Source: Clostridia bacterium
GTDB lineage: Bacteria; Bacillota_A; Clostridia; Oscillospirales; CAG-382
Assembly: GCA_017517985.1 (NCBI GenBank)
Contig: JAFWWX010000192.1
Span: 1-7,563 of the forward strand
Direction of reading: 5' to 3'
Length of the DNA stretch: 7,563 nt
The translations under genes and the position numbers were made by a program. Of this stretch, positions 1 to 5,005 are shown piece by piece (positions within the stretch are counted from its first letter, which is position 1; the number at the start of each line of letters is the position of its first letter). The notes beneath the pieces are model-generated. The model searched no databases. It saw only the letters and a program-made list of their open reading frames with translations, and was not told the origin of the DNA.

Positions 1-357
1 AAGGTGTATAGCTGTATCGTTTTCTCTTGAAACAAGATATTCAAGTCCGCCGAAAAGGGAAACGAAAATCCCAATCATAAGTATACATTCAAGCACTGAA
101 GAGCCAAAGGTTGCAGGCAAAAGAAGATCCTTTGCCTTAATTGGTATATATAAAGAGAGAGGAATCTTCAGAGCAGATATTACAGCGTAATATATTGCAT
201 ATCTTCTTGCCTGAAATATTTTATGATTAATATATGAAAGCTTTGAAGTGCCTGCAATTATAAAAAGACAGCCGAGAAAGTCGGGGAGATAGTCAAGCAG
301 GCGGAAGAACGGATTTGAAAAGAACAAAATACCGATAAAAATACAAAGTATTCCCAT
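1..357 (-). CDS. Polytopic membrane protein of unknown function, 3' end outside the window
   Basis: An open frame runs without a stop from an ATG at 357 to the window edge, giving 119 visible residues. It is too open-ended to be listed as a closed ORF, but it has a good Shine-Dalgarno site (AAAGGAAG, 364-371) six bases before the ATG. The protein is hydrophobic, with probable membrane segments near residues 2-14, 26-38, 52-70 and 90-104, and Lys/Arg residues clustered between them (for example R51-R52). Residues G29, G36, K39-L40 and N44 recur with identical spacing in the protein encoded just upstream (G25, G32, K35-L36, N40), so the two are likely paralogues. The gene starts 27 bp after that gene's stop and in the same reading frame, so co-transcription is very likely. 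I do not recognise a characterised family. That it is real and membrane-bound is well supported; its function is unknown. Confidence 0.75.
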   Translation of the reverse strand, partial: MGILCIFIGILFFSNPFFRLLDYLPDFLGCLFIIAGTSKLSYINHKIFQARRYAIYYAVISALKIPLSLYIPIKAKDLLLPATFGSSVLECILMIGIFVSLFGGLEYLVSRENDTAIHL

Positions 358-384
358 AATTAACTTCCTTTCTGTTGAAGAGGG

Positions 385-1002
385 TTATTTTTTTTTGCTC
401 TTGCTTGCCTTTTTTTCGTCTTTCTTTTTGCCGAACCGTTGCTCAAATTGTGCAAGTCTTTCTTCTTCCTGCTTTTCTGCCTCGTCTGTAGTTATTGCTC
501 TGTAGCAGACATAAACTGCAGATTCGGCAACAAGGAATAAAACAAGATAAAGAACAGCCTCCGCGGCAAATAAATATTCACGAATAGCATTAATGTTCAG
601 TCTTGATAGGGCAAAAACAAGATAGTAAACAATTGTGGTGGAAAGTGCAAGCGTTGAACGCTTCATTCCCTTTATGTATTCAAGCTCCCTTGAGATTGTG
701 CGAAGCGCCATGAAAAGAAGAATATAAAAGGGGAGAAAAACAAGCCGGTGAAGATAGGTGAAAACATCTTCTGCTACTGTTAAGTTTATAATACCAAAAT
801 ATTTTAAAATCCAGTAAATTGCATCTGCAAGAGAAAAGACAAGTATTCCGTAAACGCAGTTTTTTGTGTATGCGAAATATTTGTTGAAACCTTTCAGCTT
901 ATTAAGTCCCATAAGGACAACCACAAAACCAACAAGTTCAACCGGAATAAGACGCAAAAAAATAAGCGTCGAATATCCGGCACATATAAGCCCGAATCCC
1001 AT
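385..1002 (-). CDS. Polytopic membrane protein with charged lysine-rich C-terminal tail, unknown function
   Basis: A 205-residue protein starting at an ATG preceded by GGAAGG (1009-1014) with a six-base spacer. The first 170 residues are strongly hydrophobic, with about five to six probable membrane segments (roughly 3-17, 21-36, 48-69, 86-102, 117-134 and 143-168). Residues 171-205 form a cytoplasmic-looking tail: first Glu/Gln-rich and probably helical (AEKQEEERLAQFEQRFG), then almost all Lys/Asp/Ser, ending KSKKK. The coding strand has an A7 and an A9 run in this tail, the A9 (388-396) lying directly before the TAA. The N-terminal half shares a G-x6-G-x2-KL-x3-N pattern with the next gene downstream. 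The gene lies 103 bp behind secA on the same strand. The location suggests an envelope role, but nothing in the sequence shows that it works with SecA. No known family recognised. Confidence 0.8.
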   Translation of the reverse strand: MGFGLICAGYSTLIFLRLIPVELVGFVVVLMGLNKLKGFNKYFAYTKNCVYGILVFSLADAIYWILKYFGIINLTVAEDVFTYLHRLVFLPFYILLFMALRTISRELEYIKGMKRSTLALSTTIVYYLVFALSRLNINAIREYLFAAEAVLYLVLFLVAESAVYVCYRAITTDEAEKQEEERLAQFEQRFGKKKDEKKASKSKKK

Positions 1003-1063
1003 AAATTACCTTCCGAATAAGTATTATATAGCCTCGTTTGAGGACTTTTGTCATAATATCCGA

Positions 1064-1090
1064 ATACGCCCCCGATATCCGAAGGCGTAT
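1064..1090 (-). promoter_or_regulatory. Hairpin in the secA / membrane-gene spacer
   Basis: A perfect 7-bp inverted repeat (ATACGCC at 1064-1070, GGCGTAT at 1084-1090) with a 13-nt loop lies in the 103-bp spacer, 15 nt downstream of the secA stop codon on the secA transcript. No T run follows it in the leftward direction, so it is not a standard intrinsic terminator for secA. The plus strand does have a T6 tract (1102-1107), but 11 nt beyond the stem. It could be a processing, stabilising or attenuating element at the 3' end of secA. Direct repeats surround and enter it (see findings). Confidence 0.35.
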
Positions 1091-1105
1091 GGATTTTGTC
1101 ATTTT

Positions 1106-3901
1106 TTATTCTTCGTCGCCGGAGGCGTCGTTACCTGCAGCGCCGCAGCATTTTTTGTACTTCTTTCCGCTTCCGCAAGGGCATGGATCATTTCTTCCTA
1201 CCTTTTCCGAAGCCTTGAGTACTACCGGTTTTTTTGTTTCGGTGTCAGGCTTTGCAGCTTTTCCGTAAGGACTGTCAACCGGGGCGGATACTTTTCTTTC
1301 AACAGCTCCTCTTGAAACATCCTTCTGCTCAATCTTTGATGTGGGTACAACGGAAAGAATCATCTTTGTTGTTCCCTCCTTGATGTTTGCAATCATTTCA
1401 TCAAACATATCCGCACCCTCAAGTCTGTACTCGTTAAGAGGATCCTTTGAACCGTAAGAACGAAGTGAAATACCATCTTTCAGGTCGTCCATTGCATCTA
1501 TGTGGTCAATCCAGTTGTTGTCAACATTTCTGAGAAGAACAGCTCTTTCGATTTTGCCAAAATCTTCAGCGCCAAATTCATCGATTTTTTCCTGAAGCTT
1601 CTTTTCAGCTCTTTCAAAAAGCATATTGCGAATTTTTTCTGTGCTTTGCTGATTTAATTCTTCGACAGTAAATCTAAGGTCCTCGTCTGTTGTAAGAACA
1701 TTATAGAAGTAACCTCTGAGTGCGTCAAGATTCCATTCTTCAGGGATTTCACTTGATACAAAGGAGTCAACAGCGGTACTGATAGTATCCTTTATCATTG
1801 CGGTGATTGTTGCATGAATATCCGCACCGTGAAGTACGTCCTGACGCTGTTTGTAGATAATCTGTCTTTGAACATTCATAACGTCATCGTACTGAAGAAC
1901 GGTTTTACGACTGTTGAAGTGCATACCTTCACGGGTTTTCTGTGCACGCTCAATACCGCCGGAAAGGATACCTGCATTTATTGCTTCGCCTTCGGGAAGC
2001 TTAAAGTTATCAAAAATGTGCTCCATTCGTTCACCGCCAAAAAGACGCATAAGGTCATCTTGAAGTGACAGGTAGAACTTTGAGCATCCGGGGTCACCCT
2101 GACGACCCGCACGACCACGAAGCTGGTTGTCAATACGTCTTGAGTCGTGTCGTTCTGTACCAATAATATAAAGACCGCCTGCCTCTACAACCTTTTTTGC
2201 TTCAGGTTCTATTTCAGCCTTGTATTTTTCCTCGTAGTCGCTGAACTCTTTTCTGAGGCTTAGGATGTTTTCATCCTCTGTTGCAAAGTAGCTTGTGGCA
2301 AGGGAGATTTCCTCGTCGGTTCTTCCGTGCTTTCTCATTTCGTTCTTAGCCATAAATTCGGGGTTGCCACCCAGCATAATGTCAGTACCACGACCTGCCA
2401 TATTTGTAGCGATGGTAACCGCACCGAACTTACCTGCCTGTGCAACTATCTCCGCTTCTTTTTCGTGATACTTTGCATTAAGAACATTGTGGGGTATACC
2501 GTTTTTCTTAAGCAAAGCAGAAACATATTCCGATTTGTCGATGGAAACAGTACCTACAAGAACAGGCTGCCCCTTCTTGTAACATTCGATAATCTGCTTT
2601 ATAACAGCATTGTATTTTTCGTTTACTGTCTTGTAAACTTCGTCGTTAAAGTCTTTTCTTGCAACAGGCTTGTTGGTGGGAACTTCAACAACATCAAGAG
2701 CGTAAATTTCACGGAATTCGTCTTCTTCCGTAAGAGCAGTACCAGTCATACCGGAGAGCTTTTTGTAGATTCTAAAGAAGTTCTGGAAGGTAATTGTTGC
2801 AAGAGTCTTTGATTCATTCTGAATTTTTACGCCTTCCTTTGCTTCAATCGCCTGATGAAGACCGTTTGAATAGCGTCTTCCGGGCATAATACGACCTGTG
2901 AACTGGTCAACTATCAGGACTTCGCCGTCTTTTATAGTGTAGTCAACCTCGTTCTGCATAATGCCGTGAGCACGAATAGCCTGATTTATGTGATGCTGAA
3001 GTGTTGCATTTTCCGGATCTGAAAGGTTGTTTATATGGAAATAGCTTTCTGCCTTTCTGATACCGTCAGCTGTCAGAACAACGGTTTTTGCCTTTTCGTC
3101 GACAACATAGTCACCGCCAATGTTGTCGTTGTCTGCCTTGTTGTCCATCTCCTTGATTCTCTTGCAGGAAAGACTCTTAGCAAACTTGTCGGCAACAACA
3201 TAAAGTTCTGTGGACTTGTCGCCGGGGCCGGAAATAATAAGGGGAGTTCTTGCTTCATCTATGAGAATCGAGTCAACCTCATCCACTATTGCAAAGTTGT
3301 GTTCTCTCTGAACAAGACCTTCCTTTGAAGTTGCCATGTTGTCACGAAGATAGTCAAAGCCGAGCTCATTGTTTGTACCGTAGGTGATGTCGGCATTGTA
3401 AGCTTCTTTTCTCTCCTGGCTTGTTTTTTCGTGAACAATAAGACCTACTGTCATACCAAGGTAGTTATAAACCTTACCCATCCATTCGCTGTCACGCTTT
3501 GCAAGGTAGTCGTTTACCGTTACAACATGTACACCTTTTCCGGAAAGGGCGTTGAGGTAGCAGGGGAGTGTTGCCATAAGAGTTTTACCTTCACCGGTTT
3601 TCATCTCCGCAATTCTTCCCTGATGAAGAATGATACCGCCGATAAGCTGAACTCTGTAGTGACGCTTTCCAAGTACTCTCCAAGAAGCCTCACGAACTGC
3701 CGCATATGCATCCGGAAGAAGGTCGTCAAGAGTTTCTCCGTTTGCAAGTCTTTCTCTTAAAACAACAGTGGTATTCTGAAGTTCGTCACTGCTCATCGCT
3801 TTGTATTTTTCTTCAAGAGCTTCTATTTGTTCAACGATTTTTTCGAGCTTTTTAACTTCACGCTCGCTTCTTGTGCCAAAAATTTTTGTTATAATTGACA
3901 T
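1106..3901 (-). CDS. secA: SecA, preprotein translocase ATPase
   Basis: A 931-residue ATPase that drives unfolded preproteins through the SecYEG channel from the cytoplasmic face of the membrane. Visible motifs: Walker A region MKTGEGKT (100-107), [10 protein letters not shown] (128-137), Walker B DEVD (207-210) followed by [15 protein letters not shown], the preprotein cross-linking region (about 220-370), SGMTGTA (383-389), [10 protein letters not shown] (499-508), [12 protein letters not shown] (from 595), and the helical scaffold/wing region with [17 protein letters not shown] (795-811). The C terminus has a SEC-C zinc motif (C907, C909, C918, C919) after a variable linker, as in SecAs that bind SecB or ribosomes. 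It is longer than Bacillus SecA (about 840 residues), mainly through a charged helical insertion at about 512-575 in NBD2 and the long C-terminal linker; both occur in other clostridial and gut-bacterial SecAs. The N terminus ([15 protein letters not shown]) fits the family, which supports this start. Complete, with no broken motif. Confidence 0.98.
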   Translation of the reverse strand: MSIITKIFGTRSEREVKKLEKIVEQIEALEEKYKAMSSDELQNTTVVLRERLANGETLDDLLPDAYAAVREASWRVLGKRHYRVQLIGGIILHQGRIAEMKTGEGKTLMATLPCYLNALSGKGVHVVTVNDYLAKRDSEWMGKVYNYLGMTVGLIVHEKTSQERKEAYNADITYGTNNELGFDYLRDNMATSKEGLVQREHNFAIVDEVDSILIDEARTPLIISGPGDKSTELYVVADKFAKSLSCKRIKEMDNKADNDNIGGDYVVDEKAKTVVLTADGIRKAESYFHINNLSDPENATLQHHINQAIRAHGIMQNEVDYTIKDGEVLIVDQFTGRIMPGRRYSNGLHQAIEAKEGVKIQNESKTLATITFQNFFRIYKKLSGMTGTALTEEDEFREIYALDVVEVPTNKPVARKDFNDEVYKTVNEKYNAVIKQIIECYKKGQPVLVGTVSIDKSEYVSALLKKNGIPHNVLNAKYHEKEAEIVAQAGKFGAVTIATNMAGRGTDIMLGGNPEFMAKNEMRKHGRTDEEISLATSYFATEDENILSLRKEFSDYEEKYKAEIEPEAKKVVEAGGLYIIGTERHDSRRIDNQLRGRAGRQGDPGCSKFYLSLQDDLMRLFGGERMEHIFDNFKLPEGEAINAGILSGGIERAQKTREGMHFNSRKTVLQYDDVMNVQRQIIYKQRQDVLHGADIHATITAMIKDTISTAVDSFVSSEIPEEWNLDALRGYFYNVLTTDEDLRFTVEELNQQSTEKIRNMLFERAEKKLQEKIDEFGAEDFGKIERAVLLRNVDNNWIDHIDAMDDLKDGISLRSYGSKDPLNEYRLEGADMFDEMIANIKEGTTKMILSVVPTSKIEQKDVSRGAVERKVSAPVDSPYGKAAKPDTETKKPVVLKASEKVGRNDPCPCGSGKKYKKCCGAAGNDASGDEE

Positions 3902-3912
3902 TATGTGAAAAT

Positions 3913-3918
3913 CTCCTT
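3913..3918 (-). promoter_or_regulatory. Ribosome binding site of secA, long spacer
   Basis: AAGGAG on the minus strand lies 11 nt before the secA ATG, a little longer than the 6-8 nt at the other genes here. It falls in the 28-bp gap after the lipoprotein stop. This fits translation of secA from a shared lipoprotein-secA message. Confidence 0.7.
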
Positions 3919-3929
3919 AAAATTCTTTT

Positions 3930-4526
3930 TTACTTCATACTGAAGGATGTCACTGCATGAGTCAGTGCCGACTCCCAAACTTCAAAGGTTTCGGGAAGTG
4001 CCGTGTAGGTAAATGTGTAAACAGAGCCCTGCATCACAGATATTACCTGTGAGAATCGGTATGTCCTGTCCGCTACTTCCGCTTCGTATGTGACTTTGAG
4101 GGCAGGGGCACCTGTGTTTCCAAGCTTTGTTTCTTTTCTTGAAATTTCGGTGAAGCTTCCGCCTAATGTTTTCTTCATACGGTTGTAGTATCCGGGATTT
4201 TCCTCTGTACCGTCACCGTCCCAGTATGCAAGTACTGTGAGCATCGGGTCGTTGCTGTCAAAGGTAGTGCAGGAAATTGTGACACGATTGTCGGGATTAT
4301 CTTCGTTTGATTGAACGCAAATCATTCCGTCATTACGGATAACATTCCAACTTTTAGGATATTCAAAGGTGTATCCGACATATTCGTTTTCAGTGTTTGC
4401 TATATCTGTTATCTCTGTTGTTGCAGCAGCGTAGTTTTCCGATGTGCCGTTATTCGGTGCATTACAAGAGCACAGAAAGACAAGGGAGCATACTGCAATC
4501 GTACAGAGCTTTGTAGTTGTCTTCAT
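3930..4526 (-). CDS. PsbP/Mog1-fold-like lipoprotein (probable)
   Basis: A 198-residue predicted exported lipoprotein. The N terminus is a lipoprotein signal: MKTTTK, a hydrophobic stretch (residues 7-18) and a lipobox L18-C19-S20-C21, so C21 should be lipidated and anchored on the outer face of the cytoplasmic membrane. A low-complexity Asn/Thr/Ala/Glu linker (22-48) follows. The mature domain begins GYTFEYPKSWNV (51-62), continues through a strand VTISCTTF (82-89), and ends with VYTFTYTALPETFEVWESAL (169-188) and VTSF. This start and end pattern is typical of PsbP/Mog1-fold (PsbP-like or DcrB/DUF1795-type) proteins of Gram-positive bacteria, whose role is mostly unknown. A further in-frame ATG lies 48 nt upstream at 4574, but the start used here has a good AAAGGA site 7 nt before it and gives a proper signal peptide. 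The stop is 28 bp before secA, so co-transcription is likely. Confidence 0.85.
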   Translation of the reverse strand: MKTTTKLCTIAVCSLVFLCSCNAPNNGTSENYAAATTEITDIANTENEYVGYTFEYPKSWNVIRNDGMICVQSNEDNPDNRVTISCTTFDSNDPMLTVLAYWDGDGTEENPGYYNRMKKTLGGSFTEISRKETKLGNTGAPALKVTYEAEVADRTYRFSQVISVMQGSVYTFTYTALPETFEVWESALTHAVTSFSMK

Positions 4527-4533
4527 TGCAAAG

Positions 4534-4539
4534 TCCTTT
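4534..4539 (-). promoter_or_regulatory. Ribosome binding site that fixes the lipoprotein start
   Basis: AAAGGA on the minus strand, 7 nt before the ATG at 4526. It supports the shorter start over the in-frame ATG at 4574, which would place 16 extra residues, including charged ones, in front of the signal peptide. Confidence 0.75.
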
Positions 4540-4550
4540 CTTTTGTAAAT

Positions 4551-4565
4551 ACCATAAATTATGGT
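4551..4565. promoter_or_regulatory. Perfect 15-bp dyad in the lipoprotein leader
   Basis: ACCATAA and TTATGGT are exact inverted repeats around a single A (4558). The element lies about 12 bp upstream of the lipoprotein Shine-Dalgarno site and downstream of the proposed leftward promoter. It could be a protein operator in DNA or a short hairpin in the mRNA near the ribosome site. The protein that might bind it cannot be identified from the sequence. Confidence 0.4.
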
Positions 4566-4612
4566 TAAAATCATTTATTGAAGGTATAATAATATAATAC
4601 TCCAACATACTA

Positions 4613-4640
4613 ATTATAACCCGATAAGATTTTTTATTAA
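4613..4640 (-). promoter_or_regulatory. Candidate sigma-A promoter of the lipoprotein-secA operon
   Basis: On the minus strand there is a perfect -10 TATAAT (4618-4613) and a -35-like TTAATA (4640-4635, four of six consensus bases) with a 16-bp spacer. The start point would be near 4606, giving a leader of about 80 nt before the lipoprotein ATG. The region is so AT-rich that chance -10 matches are common, so the -35 and the position carry the argument. The large dyad at 4647-4668 lies just upstream of the -35. Confidence 0.4.
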
Positions 4641-4646
4641 ACATCA

Positions 4647-4668
4647 ATTTGTAAACATATTTACAAAT
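4647..4668. promoter_or_regulatory. Rex-like palindromic operator candidate
   Basis: Perfect inverted repeat of two 9-bp arms, ATTTGTAAA (4647-4655) and TTTACAAAT (4660-4668), around CATA. It sits between the two divergent promoters, about 7 bp upstream of the leftward -35 and 23 bp upstream of the rightward -35. The core TTGTAAA-N4-TTTACAA differs from the known Rex consensus TTGTTAA-N4-TTAACAA by one symmetric base per arm. A further isolated half-site TTTGTAAA occurs at 4542-4549. The perfect symmetry is what is seen; a dimeric regulator, and Rex in particular, is inference. Confidence 0.5.
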
Positions 4669-4691
4669 CTCAAAATTTAATAGAAAATCTG

Positions 4692-4720
4692 TTGACTTTC
4701 AAAGCAAAAAAGTGCATAAT
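4692..4720 (+). promoter_or_regulatory. Sigma-A promoter upstream of the rnj leader
   Basis: TTGACT (4692-4697) and CATAAT (4715-4720) each match the sigma-A consensus at five of six positions with the ideal 17-bp spacer. Transcription would begin near 4727. This is about 280 nt ahead of the RNase J ATG, so the promoter makes either a long mRNA leader or a separate small RNA. Confidence 0.65.
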
Positions 4721-4726
4721 ATAACA

Positions 4727-4917
4727 AGTGTAATTGTTCGTGATAAATCATTGTCCGCACATTCGGGCGGCAGGAGATATTTTTCGGGACTTTTTGCGTT
4801 TTTATCTTCGTAAGGGCGTTGATACGAGGATTTACGGCAAATGTCAGAGTCAGGAAAAAAGTCTGTTGTCGGTCGAACGGCTTTGCGTGCTTTAGGTTGA
4901 GGAAAACTCGGATTTTT
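4727..4917 (+). ncRNA. Candidate structured RNA: rnj leader or independent small RNA
   Basis: The segment after the promoter at 4692-4720 is unlike its surroundings: positions 4751-4910 are about 47 percent GC, against about 19 percent for 4591-4690 and about 22 percent for 4911-4970. It can fold into several stems: TTG/CCGC with GCGG/CAA-type pairing at 4752-4772; a 9-bp stem ATCTTCGTA (4804-4812) with TACGAGGAT (4823-4831), one G-U pair; an enclosing TTTGCGT (4793-4799) with ACGGCAAA (4834-4841), one bulged G; and a closing GACTT (4788-4792) with AAGTC (4859-4863). The last candidate element is GAG-GAAAA-CTC at 4899-4909 followed by ATTTTTAT. I recognise no known riboswitch, T-box, 6S, SRP, tmRNA or RNase P signature. 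It could also be a short interspersed repeat. Existence as RNA is inferred; class unknown. Confidence 0.4.
4897..4917 (+). terminator. Weak terminator-like hairpin in the rnj leader
   Basis: Stem TTGAG (4897-4901) with CTCGG (4907-4911), loop GAAAA, directly followed by ATTTTTA. Three pairs are Watson-Crick and two are G-U, so the stem is weak and would terminate poorly on its own. It may mark the end of a small RNA or a partial attenuator ahead of rnj. Confidence 0.25.
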
Positions 4918-4990
4918 ATAGTTTAAACTGAATATAATTGCGTGATTTACATATAAAAATAACCAACAACTATTGCCAACCGACAGAGAA

Positions 4991-4997
4991 AGGAAGG
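4991..4997 (+). promoter_or_regulatory. Ribosome binding site that fixes the RNase J start
   Basis: AGGAAGG, 8 nt before the ATG at 5006. It decides against the in-frame TTG at 4973, which would add 11 residues (with the purine-rich ribosome site inside the coding frame) and has no site of its own. Confidence 0.85.
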
Positions 4998-5005
4998 GTA
5001 TAATT

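Noticed and set aside
512..575. SecA insertion relative to Bacillus SecA as a sign of an accessory or second-type SecA (residue numbers of SecA, not bases)
   Set aside because: The insertion is known in ordinary SecA of many clostridia and other gut bacteria, and all motor and SEC-C motifs are intact.
866..1315. Open frame of 149 codons on the plus strand opposite the secA 3' end and the membrane gene start
   Set aside because: Overlaps two well-supported minus-strand genes, has no family pattern and crosses their intergenic spacer; a shadow frame.
2327..2812. Open frame of 161 codons on the plus strand inside secA
   Set aside because: Entirely antisense to conserved SecA sequence, with no ribosome site or recognisable domain.
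4527..4574. N-terminal extension of the lipoprotein from an upstream ATG
   Set aside because: It would place 16 residues before the lipoprotein signal and bury the AAAGGA ribosome site in coding sequence.
4583..4600. Repeated TATAAT-like units (TATAATAATATAAT) in the lipoprotein leader
   Set aside because: Low-complexity AT sequence with no -35 at proper distance on either strand.
4920..4929. 10-bp palindrome AGTTTAAACT in the rnj leader
   Set aside because: Perfect, but short and AT-rich without a spacer; expected by chance in such sequence, and no partner element supports it.
4998..5004. TATAAT just before the rnj ATG
   Set aside because: A promoter here would start transcription at or after the start codon and cut off the ribosome site.
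4973..5005. N-terminal extension of RNase J from a TTG codon
   Set aside because: No ribosome site upstream, and the strong AGGAAGG site would lie inside the frame; the ATG at 5006 fits the family.
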